Shown here in pieces: positions 33,801-43,404 of a stretch of 64,000 nucleotides of DNA (the stretch's first letter is position 1; each line of letters begins with the position of its first letter). The DNA is taken from the NCBI GenBank assembly GCA_003049465.1, contig PYSS01000080.1:1-64000 (forward strand), in the 5' to 3' direction. A program made the translations under genes and the position numbers. The stretch is from Magnaporthiopsis rhizophila (Eukaryota; Ascomycota; Sordariomycetes; Magnaporthales; Magnaporthaceae). The notes under the pieces are model-generated. The model did no database searches. It saw only the letters and a list, made by a program, of their open reading frames with translations, and was not told where the DNA came from.

Positions 33801-35235
33801 GATCACCGCGATCCACAAGATGTACCACTCCTACTACAGCGCCATCGTTGACATGATGGCAACCACCCAGACGACCATCAGGCGTATGGAGGACGTGTTT
33901 GCGCCGATCCCCGAGCCCCAGACCAACATGTGGCTCAACGTCATGATCGACCTAATCACGGTTGGCGCCCTGGGAAGCGCCGCGCCCTTTTTCAACAGCT
34001 TCCTAAAGGCCCTCCCGGCCATGGCCAAGGGCAGCACGTTTGACAACACGAAGGACACCGCTCTGATGGTTATCGGCCAGGGCACGTCCCTTGCAAAAGA
34101 TCTGCTCCAAGCTCCGGACGGGGACAAGTGGCGCGTCCAGGATCAAAAGACCTTCTCCGACTATGCAGCCCAAATCATGTTGGGATGGCAGGAGAGCACA
34201 AGCCTGGCCGTGAAACAGCTCCTTGGCGGGTCTGACGAGGCGATGGACCGGCTGACGAGCCTTCTCGCTGACGGCAAGTTCGCCAAAGGCAAGTGGCAAG
34301 GGACCGGCGACCGGCCAGATCCGCCCGGGGCCTTTGAGATACAGAAGATCGCCCGCAAAGCCTTTTTCGGGTTCGCCATTCCGGGCCTCTGGCGCCGCTC
34401 CTCGGCGTACGCCTTCATCCTCCAGTCGGGCGAGGGCTGCAGCGGCAATCCGGCCAGCAAGTACGTCAGCGACAGCACGGCCGAGGCCACAAAGGTCTGC
34501 GTCAACGACAAGCTCTACTACCTCGTCTACCCGGACGGTCTGTCTCGCGACTGCGCCGAGGGCGGCTGCATTGACAACAAGTTCAAGGCGCCCAAGGGGC
34601 TGGACTCGCTCAAAGACCGCGACTTTGGCGGGGTCACCAGAGAGGACATCGTCAGAGGTGCGCTGGCCACGTGGGAGCACAACGGCCGGGAGAACAAGGA
34701 GGTGAACATCACGCAGCTGGCGGGGCAGCAGGAGGTGCGGAACGGCCTGGTCGACCTCAACGTCAACACCCCGGGGGTCGTGCAGCTGCCCGTCTGCAGC
34801 GGCGACCGGGCGTTCCAGTCCTGGGACACGGCCACCAAGGGCGGCTCCCCCTTTTACCCGTGCGACGCGCAGCCCGGTCGGGACCACTGCGGGGCGTCGA
34901 CGTTTGAGAACCAGGGCAGCGGCGCCTCGCCGCTCGTCTCGGACTGCCAGCAGATCATCCGCAACATCGAGGGCGACCCGACCACCGAGTTCACGCACCG
35001 CATCACGGGCCACCGCGAGATCCTCAAGCACGGCTCCTGCCGCTTCGGCATCGAGCGCACCGGCGGCACCGGCGGAGCCGTCGAGTTCAAGGTCGGCGGC
35101 CAGGACGTCATCGACGTCATCAACGACTCCATCAAGATGTTTGGCGGCGGCGGCAGGGTCGGCGCCAAGGGCGTCATGAGCTGCACGGGCACAACGGCAG
35201 GGACCAGGGTCGATGTCCAGTGGGGTATATACTAA
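30829..35235 (+). CDS. Subgroup C chitinase: LysM + hevein-like + GH18 + Hce2-like
   Basis: Single exon, 1,468 residues. The ATG at 30,829 has a good context and leads into a signal peptide (about 1-21). Domains in order are: an N-terminal cysteine-containing region to about 290; LysM-type modules at about 300-345 and 363-415 (G-D-S-C-D-S-I-A); a hevein-like chitin-binding motif at about 453-472 (C-P-L-N-A-C-C-N-I-W-G-Q-C); and a GH18 catalytic domain at about 500-870 with D-G-V-D-I-D-W-E (catalytic Glu624). A linker follows, and then a C-terminal Hce2/Ecp2-like domain at about 1,320-1,468 (A-S-P-L-V-S-D-C-Q-Q-I, V-G-A-K-G-V-M-S-C). It should be secreted and degrade chitin. Killer-toxin-like chitinases of this build are known in Trichoderma and other Sordariomycetes, often beside LysM-only proteins, as here. 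Confidence 0.93.
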   Translation: MVMSPWLAVALAAVSLPGALGFVDFCPARCIGAGPNTGNWSVYPNFNRIKRCQETMLYSFSMYDLVDEPDATHRIAACSSFGTDFVNMEPESSAPGVATSAKSADVNFELGWWHEGAGLAKPAIRSLTQHMREYIGNGHGPSSDRPFILYGCSAQATIGVYIGQGLLNQAISDSALRTFQDNLDTFDISTPSLAMQLCGAGYDGTQTFGIMVTSNATFSPVQKALQSWANATCLKFLESKEFPGRATFTLPLVNTTSLNSTTTTTTNSTVRARGSFMQSRRVALQDNAVSPVGGGHLLQKRADCRTIQVNPGNGCADLAVRCGISGADFTKYNPNICATLKPKQHVCCSEGDLPDFSPKPQPNGDCFAYTVAGGDSCDSIAAEFSLTREKLEEFNKKTWGFAGCQPLFEHAIICLSKGNPPFPAPIANANCGPQKPGSKPPMDGSDIANLNPCPLNACCNIWGQCGITTDFCIDTNTGAPGTAKPGTYGCISNCGVDVVKGTGNGAIKLAYFQGYGMGRPCLYQDALQIDTSKYTHVHFGFGTLTRSYEPQVGDLLSSYQFGEFKRIPNAKRILSFGGWAFSNDLATYTIFREGVKPANRLTMARNIADFIIKHGLDGVDIDWEYPGAPDLPNPSDPGKAEDGPNYLAFLAVLKNFLPGKTVAIAAPASYWYLKQFPIKEISRIVDYIVYMTYDLHGQWDAHNEHSQENCPTGNCLRSQVNLTETRQALAMITKAGVPGNKIVVGVTSYGRSFNMAQPGCWGPSCKFTGSREQSDATPGRCTGTGGYLADAEINEIINDNPARVTTRFVDASSHSDILVYDNNQWVGYMSESTKAARTRLYASLGMAGTTDWASDLQKFHDPPKPAKSWASFIELARAGDDPKGSDLRLGKWREFTCTANETKWPTSYTAKERWEALDAKSAWREIVENWKNLHRDQHKNLDESIQATLQTPLRNCRLLGGNEDLCDSATRCEDSANGKESGPAAELIEESITAIHKMYHSYYSAIVDMMATTQTTIRRMEDVFAPIPEPQTNMWLNVMIDLITVGALGSAAPFFNSFLKALPAMAKGSTFDNTKDTALMVIGQGTSLAKDLLQAPDGDKWRVQDQKTFSDYAAQIMLGWQESTSLAVKQLLGGSDEAMDRLTSLLADGKFAKGKWQGTGDRPDPPGAFEIQKIARKAFFGFAIPGLWRRSSAYAFILQSGEGCSGNPASKYVSDSTAEATKVCVNDKLYYLVYPDGLSRDCAEGGCIDNKFKAPKGLDSLKDRDFGGVTREDIVRGALATWEHNGRENKEVNITQLAGQQEVRNGLVDLNVNTPGVVQLPVCSGDRAFQSWDTATKGGSPFYPCDAQPGRDHCGASTFENQGSGASPLVSDCQQIIRNIEGDPTTEFTHRITGHREILKHGSCRFGIERTGGTGGAVEFKVGGQDVIDVINDSIKMFGGGGRVGAKGVMSCTGTTAGTRVDVQWGIY

Positions 35236-35373
35236 AGCGTAGGAGGCGAGATCTTGCTGCGGTCGCGTGCACCGGACCATGTAATCCAACTACAAAATAA
35301 AAACCACTTAGCCTGAGATAATGCTGAACATTCGACTTGTGACAGTAGGAAAGGAAATAGGAAAGGAAAGAAA

Positions 35374-35411
<38 letters not shown>

Positions 35412-36285
35412 AAGGAAGTGGGAAAGGGCTGCCAATATACCTGATAAGCTGCCTTTTGGCGTATTGCTTTTTTTTTCTGGTATACGTGCTACCCTAGGCA
35501 TTACCTAGACAGGCAGGTAACATGTGGTAGGTGCCTGCCCGCCCATTCAGATAACAGCCCAGTGTGCCTTTCCATATCTTTTATTCCCCCACTCTCTTTT
35601 CTTCTCTTCCTCCAGCTGCATTCTTCCTGCGACCATTGTCCTACTCCCCGACGCAATGGCACATGTCAATCTCCAGCAGCGTCTCCTGGCCTGGGTTTTA
35701 AACCCTTAGAGGCACTTTTTCGGGATGCGCTGCCGGCAGGATCCAGCACTGTCGCTAGATCTCAACAGCTGCCGACCGCTTTTTGGTGATCGGGAAGGCA
35801 TGACCGCGAGCGTCGTGCTGATCGACACTAGAAACGTCGTCGTCTAATATCACCCGTAACGCGCTTTCCTTACCGGGTGATGGGTACTAAAAAAGGTCAC
35901 ATCCGCCGAAAAAAGAATTCTTCTGTAGCTTAAACAATTAAAAAAAAAGGGGGAAGGAGAAGGAAAATAAAAAGAAAAATAGGAAAGTAAAAATAAAAAA
36001 AGAAATAGGAAAAGAAGTAGGAAAAGAAGTGGGAAAAAGAAATAAAATAAAAAATAAAAATAAAAATAAGAAAAAAACAGGACGTAAAAAACTAAATAGG
36101 AAATAAATAGGAAATACCCCCAGGTAGATCATAACGTGTACAATTTGATGAATATTAATAATATGGGCACAGCCTGACGTTATTCCTCTCGGCCCGGATA
36201 GACTCCCCTGTATATGTATATAAACAACACCAAGACAACATCCAACACCTGGTCAAGCACTATTTCAAACCCATCCGGGTAAACC
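35236..36285. other. Intergenic with simple-sequence tracts
   Basis: It contains a 33-base A run (35,376-35,408), a long purine-rich A/G low-complexity stretch (about 35,938-36,110), and TATA-like TATATGTATATAAAC near 36,215. No gene was recognised. Confidence 0.6.
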
Positions 36286-36634
36286 TCGCACTTTGTGGGC
36301 AAGGGCGAACGAGGACGGCATCCTCAACATGCCCGTCATCGACAAACTGGGAGGAGCGCGAAATCCAACGCGCACACTGCGCCGCTGCGATGGCGCCGGC
36401 GCTACGTCTGGTCTGGCTGTCGAGCATCTGGCCCTGTTGCGGGCCGAAGCCGCTTCCGGCTCATGTTTCCACGCCGCCAACACCGAGAAGCAGGTCGAGC
36501 ACCTGGCCTAGACCATCTGCGACTGGGCCGCCGAGGTGGCGGAGATCGAGGCGGGAGGTGGCAGGAACAATAAGAAGATCCCGAGGGTCGCGCTGCAAGT
36601 CTATGGCTTGATGGCCGCGCATGCACCAGACTAA
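36286..36634 (+). pseudogene. Possible NAD-dependent epimerase/dehydratase remnant
   Basis: The frame from about 36,293 reads N-M-P-V-I-D-K-L-G-G-A-R-N, G-A-G-A-T-S-G-L-A-V-E-H-L-A-L-L-R-A-E-A-A and F-H-A-A-N-T-E. An in-frame TAG at 36,509-36,511 interrupts it, and it continues T-I-C-D-W-A-A-E-V to a final stop at 36,632-36,634. The run resembles the C-terminal third of fungal sugar-nucleotide-epimerase-like proteins. The Rossmann N-terminus is absent. The call is tentative, but the smooth continuation across the stop argues for a genuine former gene. Confidence 0.35.
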
Positions 36635-37000
36635 TAACCACAAACCCCCACCCCCCGAATCACATCAAAGTACCGACAAATGAACAACTTGCGTCTTTCG
36701 GCTAAGTCCTTTTCTTGAAACCGCGGGATTAGCCGGCTGTATTGAATGGCTACATGAAGGCCCTCGACGTTCCGAGCTGCTCTTTATCGGCTGCTATTAC
36801 CCGGTCCGTCTGGATATGTCGGCAGCCACCCAAACTTTGGCTGGATGGAGGCACCTTTGGGTATCCCCCAAAAGCACACGCACTAAAAAGCGGCCCGGCC
36901 CCGATATATAAGTTCTAGGTCTTGGCCTTCTTGGCCACCACCATGCCGCTTGCATCATGTTGTGCAAAGACTAGTTGAAAGTTCTTTACCCTAGACAGCC

Positions 37001-38541
37001 ATGATGCAGCTCTTCTCCGTAGCAGCGGCCCTCCTGGGCGTTAGTAAGCTTACCTCTTCTCCTCTCTAAAAAAAAAAAAAAACATAAACCAGTATTAGCT
37101 CCCCAGAAGACACCCGCCTGACAAACCATCCAGGAACGGCTCAACAAATCAGCCCCAATGCCGCGGCCGCAGACCCCCTCCCCTTCCCGAGCAGTTGCTC
37201 CGGCGTGTCGCAGCCCCGGTTCCCCTTCACGCCGGCTTCGGGCTGGCGGGCGACCAAGATCGCGGGCGGGTCTGGGATGCGGCTGCCGCGGACCATCGTG
37301 TTCGACCCGCTGGGCAACATGCTGGTGCTGCAGCAGACGACGGGCGTGTCGGTGCACACCTTCGGCGCCGACGGCTGCGTCAACAGCAGCCGGACCATCC
37401 TGTCCAACCGCGCCCTCAACCACGGGCTCGCACTCACGCCCGACGGCCGGACGCTGTACGCGTCGGGCGAGACGACCGTGTACAGCTGGGGGTACGACCC
37501 GCAGAGCCGGGCCGTCGTCGCCGGGTCGCAAAAGACGGTGGTCGCGCGCATGAGCAACGGCATACACTCGACGCGCACGCTCAAGCTGAGCCCCAAAAAC
37601 CCGAACCTGCTGCTCGTGTCGGTCGGGTCCAACAGCAACTTCGACTACGCCACGAGCAGCGCGTCTTCGGGGAGGTCACTCGTCAGGGTCTTTGACATGG
37701 CCAAGGTGCCCAGCGGCGGCTACGTGTTCAACGCGGGCGGGCACCTGCTCGGTTACGGCATGCGCAACGAGGTCGGCTTGGCCTTTGACCCGGACGGTCA
37801 CGTCTGGGGCGTCGAGAACAGCGCCGACGACTTTAAGCGCACCGCCAACGGCCGGTCGGTCGACATCCACAAGGACAACCCGGCAGAGGAGCTGAACTAC
37901 CGTGAGTACCTACCTACCTACTTACCTACCTTGTGCTGTTATGTGAAAATCCGCAGACTGACGATCAAGATGGATGGTTACTTACCGCAGTCGGCGACCC
38001 GTCCGTGCCCAACAACAACTGGTACGGCTATCCGACCTGCTTCACGGCCTGGGACGCATCCACCATCCAGGGCGGCACCGGCCTCAAGACGGGGTCCCAG
38101 TTCGTCGACGGGTCCAACAGCAGCGTCACCGACGCCAGCTGCGCCGCCCGCGCCACGCCCCCGCGCCTGTCCTTCCCCGCGCACAGCGCCCCGATCGACG
38201 CCGTCTTTGACGCCGCCGGCACGAGCCTGTACGTCACCTTCCACGGCTCCTGGGACCGCCAGCCCGCGACGGGCTACAAGCTCGTCGAGGTGCCGTTTAA
38301 GAAGGCGACGAGCAGCGGGGGCGCTGGCGCCGGGTTCGAGCCGGTCGCGGCCGCCGACAGCAAGACGGGCTTCTCGGACATCATTGCGGCGCGCGATCCC
38401 GGTGGGTGCCAGTCGATAACCCTGACGAGGAGCAGCTGCTGGCGACCGAGCGGAGTGGCGTGGGACCCTGCCGGGACGCGCCTGTTTCTGGCCAGCGACA
38501 ATGAGGCCGAGGGCGAGATCTTTGTGCTGCGGAAGAATTAG
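37001..38541 (+). CDS. Secreted L-sorbosone/glucose dehydrogenase-like beta-propeller protein
   Basis: Exons are 37,001-37,043, 37,134-37,901 and 37,991-38,541; introns are 90 bp (GTAAGC...CAG) and 89 bp (GTGAGT...CAG), both with CTGAC-like branch sites. Joins G-V/R-T-A-Q-Q and E-L-N-Y/L-G-D-P are in phase, giving 453 residues. There is a short signal peptide (M-M-Q-L-F-S-V-A-A-A-L-L-G-V). Propeller motifs include R-T-I-V-F-D-P-L-G-N-M-L, N-H-G-L-A-L-T-P-D-G, G-M-R-N-E-V-G-L-A-F-D-P, V-E-N-S-A-D-D and F-H-G-S-W-D-R. The family (sorbosone dehydrogenase/soluble quinoprotein glucose dehydrogenase) oxidises sugars with PQQ; in fungi the cofactor and substrate are uncertain. Intron 2 begins with repeated TACC units. 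Confidence 0.85.
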
Positions 38542-39081
38542 ACCGGTCGCCGGCGACGTTTTGGTAAACGATGTGGTGTGGTAGCCTTTGTGCTCCTAGG
38601 TGGCGTGGGGAGGGGATGTATCCTATCAGAGGGCCTGTACCGGTCCGTAGCCCATCTCTATTGGCATACCAGGGTGTGGTGAATGCATGTCGGCGCCCTC
38701 GTATGTACCTAGCTAGATAACCTATCTTACCTGCCAGCCTGCCTAGGTACCTACCTACCATGTATGCGGCCATACATCCCGAAGATGGTGCGGGTCCGCA
38801 CGGCGACTTGCAGCCAGCGCGGGAAGAGATGCGTGATTGGCACAGCCCTTTTCCACACATCGACCCTTTCTTCGGGATATGAGCGAGAAGCCTTGGATCT
38901 CCCCACATGATGTTCCGCGGCATTTGGCCCCTCGTTCCCTCCCTCCTTTCCTTCCAGATCGCCGCATGCTCTCGAGCGAGGTTGACGATCCTGCAGGGGG
39001 CGATCTCAGAAAGCAAGGCAAATAAAGCAACGTTCTTTTGCACTTGGTGGCGTGTTGCATGGCGCAGCCGCCGATTTGAGC
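38542..39081. other. Intergenic
   Basis: No gene was recognised. A TACCT/AGGTA-rich stretch lies at about 38,700-38,762. The remainder should include the 3' end of the sorbosone-dehydrogenase-like gene and the promoter of the HET gene. Confidence 0.5.
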
Positions 39082-40843
39082 ATGGATGCAAATCAATCGC
39101 GACCGAGGGCACAACTCGGACGGGATGGCAAGACGGCGTCGGCCGAGTCCATTTCGGCCAACGGTGTTCCCGTTCGGCCAAGAAAAAATAGTCTCGCCTA
39201 CAAAGGTCTGCCGCTCGACAGTAAGACCTTCCGCCTTATCCAGATTGAGCCTTCAGCTCAGCTGGAGGATCGAATCAGCTGCCGCCTCTCAGTCGTTCCT
39301 TTCGGCGCGCGGCCCAAGTACCAGGCCCTCAGCTACGTCTGGGGCAATGCCACGGCCGGCGAGACCATCGACGTAAACGGCATCGCGTCTCAGGTCGGCG
39401 CCAACTTCCTCGGGGCTCTGCGGTTCCTGAGATTTATGCAGAAATATCCTGTTCCTATCAAGGACGGATTCTGGATCGACGCCATCTGCATCAACCAGAG
39501 CGATGTCGACGAGAAGAACACGCAGCTGGGCCTTATGGAGCACATATACTCGAGGGCAAAATCTGTGCTCGTGTGGCTGGGCGAAATCCCCCCACCAACT
39601 GGAACCCTCATCACCGCGAAGGAGAGAGCCATGTTTCTCGAAAATCCTTACTGGGATAGATTGTGGATTCTCCAAGAGTTGGGACGTGCGCAGCGCATAT
39701 TCGTCTGCTTGCCTCCTGCGACCATGCCTTGGGACAGCTTTGTGGCTCTCCTCCGAGACAGGTTTCCCCGACCGCGACGAAGAAGGACCCTTCAAGCTCC
39801 ATTGGCGCGTAATACGACCAAAGTTCGCCTCCCTCGAGCGGCTGCTCTGCGACCACATCGACGCCAAATGCTCAAATCCCTTGGACAAGATTTATGGCCT
39901 GCTTGGCCTTGCCTCGGATGGGGCGGGATTCCCCGTCGACTACCGGAAGAGTCGGTTCGGGGTGTGGAGAGACACGATTAGCTTCATCGGCGGGACCGTC
40001 ACAACCGACTTGACGGCGATGGCAAGGCTGATCAAAGAGCTGCTAACTCGTCAAGACCTAGTCGATCCTCAGGCGCATCAGCCAGAGCCGTTCAGGCGGC
40101 CAGCCCCTCGAGAGAAAGACAGCAAGCCCAACGCGGACGTACCGGCGTCGGCAACGCAGGGCTTGACCCTTACCGTGGCTGTTATGGGCGCCATCACCAA
40201 GATGGGCCCGCCGGTCGGCGACTGCATTGACGAGCCGCTCCAGTGGCGCGACTGGAGCCACCAGGTGCAGAAGTCGTTCGGAGACCCGGACGACAAGGAC
40301 GGGGCGCTGCGCGCAAACGACAAGCTCCTCACGGCTCTCCTGGAGCTCGATGACGCTCCGGCATCCAACCTCTGCTCGGGCCGGGCGGGGCCGCACACGT
40401 GGGAGGCCACTGACGCGCTGCTGCGGGTAGCGGAGTTTAGCGAGCTGCTGTTACTCCGGGGCAGGCCCGCGGACCGCCCAGAGGATTTGCCCCCGCGCTT
40501 CTGCGTGTTTAAGGGCGGGTGCGTGTCCGACCGCCCGATGGCGCCGGGAAAACGGCTGGGGCTGGTGCCTGGCGTGGCCCGGCCGGGGGGCATGCTCTGC
40601 CGCGTCCGGAACAGCTCCAAGGCCCTCTTGGTGCGGACGATGGTCAAGCAGGACAGCCCGAACAGCCCGGACAACACGAGCGGCGGCGCCACGAGCACCA
40701 TGTACGTGCGCGGCGTCGCAACGGTTGCTGAGGACGTCGGGCCGGAGCCTCCAGATTATAACAGGCGATGGGGCTCTGTTCAGACGTTTCCCATGATGCG
40801 CGTGATATTGGACCCCGAGACGTTGCTGCAGCTCATCGAATAG
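39082..40843 (+). pseudogene. HET-domain (heterokaryon incompatibility) protein with frameshift
   Basis: From the ATG at 39,082 the frame carries the three HET blocks: Y-Q-A-L-S-Y-V-W-G (about residue 85), F-W-I-D-A-I-C-I-N-Q (about 132) and Y-W-D-R-L-W-I-L-Q-E-L (about 192), then M-P-W-D-S-F-V-A-L-L-R-D. At about 39,757-39,775 coding text moves to the +1 frame (D-E-E-G-P-F-K-L-H-W, N-P-L-D-K-I-Y-G-L-L-G-L-A) and continues to the stop at 40,843. The shift is too tight for an ordinary intron without losing conserved residues. The whole would be about 587 residues. HET proteins trigger cell death in incompatible fusions; decayed alleles are common. A sequencing error would make it intact. Confidence 0.7.
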
Positions 40844-41202
40844 GTGGGTAGGCAGGGTTGGACGCCGGGAATCGTATATTTTTATCGGTTTCATCGTTTG
40901 ACATTTGACATGGCGGTAGCATGGAAACCGGCCAGAACCCAAACATGGATGCTCGCTGTTGGTTTCCATTCCACCTCGGACAGATTTTTGGCCCATCAAA
41001 CGGACCCCTCCGCTTGGACTTCCCCCGCGCCTGATCGAAGCTGCTATTTCTGGGTTACCTAATCCCGTCTTTCACAAACCGCTTGGATCATTTTCATTTG
41101 ATCTTTTTTCCCTGGCGAGGCAGAATCCCCCGCCTGCAGCCAAAGTTAGTAGCACCCAACTGGGTAAGAACCACTGCTTCCTTTCTGTTGTCATCAGCCA
41201 AC
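40844..41202. other. Intergenic
   Basis: Nothing was recognised between the HET gene and the small secreted remnant. Confidence 0.4.
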
Positions 41203-41540
41203 ATGCACTTCTCCGCCCACGCCACCGGCTTCGCCGTACTGGCCCACCGCCCTACCCATGACGCAGGAGCACCCCGCCGCCGCCCTCTCCGCCCGCGCCG
41301 CCAGCCGCGGCACCGCCCCGCTCGAGGCTCGTCAGCCAGCTAAGATAGTCTCGATCGGCAAAGGCGGCAAGCTTCGTATGAATGGCGGGGCCCCCTCTCG
41401 GCAAACACGGCAAGCTTCTCAAGTCTCGCGGCGTTGAGGAGGAGGCCGACGAGAAGACCATGCTCGAGGCCCGTGGTCCTCGGAAGAAGGGGTTTCCCCT
41501 TCTTTGCAACCGTCAGCGTCAGCGCTGCCCAGGCAACTAA
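41203..41540 (+). pseudogene. Small secreted-protein remnant
   Basis: An ATG at 41,203 starts a short secretion-like peptide (M-H-F-S-A-H-A-T-G-F-A-V-L-A). Text then continues in a second frame (A-L-S-A-R-A-A-S-R, P-L-E-A-R-Q-P-A-K-I-V) and a third (L-G-K-H-G-K-L-L-K-S-R-G-V-E-E-E-A-D-E, M-L-E-A-R-G-P-R-K-K-G-F), ending in C-N-R-Q-R-Q-R-C-P-G-N and a stop at 41,538-41,540. The L-E-A-R segment before a basic, cysteine-containing tail also occurs in the remnant at 18,340, so they may be related. No known family. Confidence 0.35.
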
Positions 41541-42093
41541 ACACGGCACTCTGGGAATGTGTGGGCGCGGATGGATATCCAGGCGTGATTATTTCCAGAC
41601 CGAAAAAGTTAACTATCATTTTTTCTGCTCCGTACCTTGTTTTCATGTCCTTCCTACCATAATCCTTGAGCGTTTGTTTCATGCCCGAACCGAGAACTGT
41701 AAAAGGAACACAACGTTGCGCGTCTCAAGCAGGTGGGCAGGTAGGTAGACAAGCCAACTGAGGGTCTGAGGGCCTGCGACAATGGGTCGGCCATTATTTT
41801 CGAAGTAGCCGATGCTGTAAGAGTTCTCTCATACTTGCGATCGCCATCACCAACGAGGGCTTTACCAACCTGGGTCGAACCCAACATCGGTGTCGCGCGC
41901 GGACGAAGCCCGCCACGAGGGAGGCCCCGAAACAGCCCATTCCAATGTCCTATATCTGCACGAAAGTTTAATTAGGCGCCTCGTCGGTCGCATGCTTCGC
42001 AACACACGCAATATTACAAGACTCAATGGGATGTCTTCCCGTGCTCTTGCCGGATAAACCACCAAATAGCTGCCATCAGAGCAGCCCCCCTCT

Positions 42094-43404
42094 TCAGGCC
42101 GAAACATCCGCGTCATACCCAAGCAGCCACGCCCTTCTTCCCTCGTCGCCCCAAAACAGCGGAGGAGTCGCCACGTCCTCGCGGCCCACCCCCTCGTCAC
42201 CCCGCGCCCTCTGCGCCTCCCCGTCCTCCATCTGCAGAACCCCCCGCTGCTCGCGCGTCCGCTCCTGCACCAGCCGCGCCCGGGACGCCCGCCTCGCTTC
42301 GTAACGTTCCAGCGCGCCGGGCAGCCAGGCTGCGGGGCCGTCATCAGCATGACCAGCAGAAACAGCAGCAGCCCTCGCCTCGGCGAGACACCGCCGCAGC
42401 ACCGCGACGTCCTCAAAGCACTGCGCGGCCGCCTGGCCCAGGTGCGGCAGCAGCGGGTGCGCGCAGTCGCCGAGCAGCGCGGCACGGCCGCCGCCGCTGA
42501 CCCAGGCGCCGGGGACGTCGAGGTCCAGCAACCGCCGCCGCCGTATGCTGCTGGCGGCGTGCGCCACGAGCTTGTGCACGCGGCTGTCCCAGCCGGCCAG
42601 CCGGGCGTGCAGCTCGGCCTTGGCACCGCCACCGCCGCCGCCATCCTCCTGAGATGGCAGAGGCGTGGCGCAGACGAGCACGTTGTACAGCTCGCCGCCC
42701 CGGATCGGGAACCCGGTCATGTGCGCGCCCGGCCCGCACCACACCGTCACGGCGGCGGCGGTGGCGGGGTCGCACTCCACCAGGCCGGCCAGGTCCGGGT
42801 CGCCGCGCAGCCGGGCGCCGGGCACTAGGAGCCGGTACGCGATGGTACCGTCGTCGGCGTCGCGGAGAATGTCGGGCCGCCCGACGAGGAGCGGGCGTGC
42901 GTGAGAGACGCGGCCGTCGCAGCACAGCAGCAGGTCGGCGGCGAAGACAGCGCCGTCGCGGACCGTGGCCGAGGGCGCGTCCAGATCGTAGCTCGTCACG
43001 GGCTTGCCGTGGAGTATGGTGACGCCCGCGCGCGACGCGGCGGCGGCGAGGGCCGCGTGCAGGTCGGCGCGCTGCGCCAGGTAGTAGGGTGCATCATCGC
43101 CGGGGTCGCTGCAGGGCAGGGTCGCGATGGCGCTGCCGTCCTGCCAGCGGACAAAGTCGTAACGGGTGCAGGTCGAACTGCTGATGTTGTTGTTGTCCAG
43201 GTCGACGCCCCAGCGGAGCAGCAGCCGGCTGGCGTTGGCTGGCAGATGGATGCCGGCACCTTCCGGCGCTGCACCGGTGGCGGGTGGCTGCGCTTCCAGG
43301 ATCGTGACGCTATGCCCGTCCGTCTGGAGCCCTAAGCCCGCGGCGAGACCGGCGAGCCCGCCTCCGACGATGAGCACGTTTAATGGCGGGACCTCTTCGG
43401 GCAT
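42094..43404 (-). CDS. FAD-dependent monooxygenase, salicylate-hydroxylase-like
   Basis: Single exon, 436 residues from the ATG at 43,404; a further in-frame extension has no ATG. The N-terminus has the dinucleotide-binding motif L-I-V-G-G-G-L-A-G-L-A-A-G, with the Glu-ended second strand T-I-L-E-A. A D-G-R-V-S-H-A-R segment fits the D-G motif, and L-L-G-D-C-A-H-P-L-L-P-H-L-G-Q (about two thirds along) is the G-D motif that contacts the FAD ribityl chain. Such enzymes hydroxylate aromatic substrates with NAD(P)H. The substrate cannot be read from sequence. It stands alone between two remnants, and the reading frame is intact. Confidence 0.88.
   Translation of the reverse strand: MPEEVPPLNVLIVGGGLAGLAAGLGLQTDGHSVTILEAQPPATGAAPEGAGIHLPANASRLLLRWGVDLDNNNISSSTCTRYDFVRWQDGSAIATLPCSDPGDDAPYYLAQRADLHAALAAAASRAGVTILHGKPVTSYDLDAPSATVRDGAVFAADLLLCCDGRVSHARPLLVGRPDILRDADDGTIAYRLLVPGARLRGDPDLAGLVECDPATAAAVTVWCGPGAHMTGFPIRGGELYNVLVCATPLPSQEDGGGGGGAKAELHARLAGWDSRVHKLVAHAASSIRRRRLLDLDVPGAWVSGGGRAALLGDCAHPLLPHLGQAAAQCFEDVAVLRRCLAEARAAAVSAGHADDGPAAWLPGALERYEARRASRARLVQERTREQRGVLQMEDGEAQRARGDEGVGREDVATPPLFWGDEGRRAWLLGYDADVSA

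Noticed and set aside
34003..35289. 428-codon minus-strand open frame over the chitinase 3' end
   Set aside because: It is a shadow frame opposite the Hce2-like region with repetitive Val/Ala/Leu composition.
35938..36132. Minus-strand Phe-rich frame
   Set aside because: It is a translation of an A/G low-complexity tract, not a protein.
39740..39790. A small intron explaining the HET frameshift
   Set aside because: The only GT-AG pairs nearby give 16-60 bp introns with poor donors and would delete the conserved M-P-W-D-S-F block.
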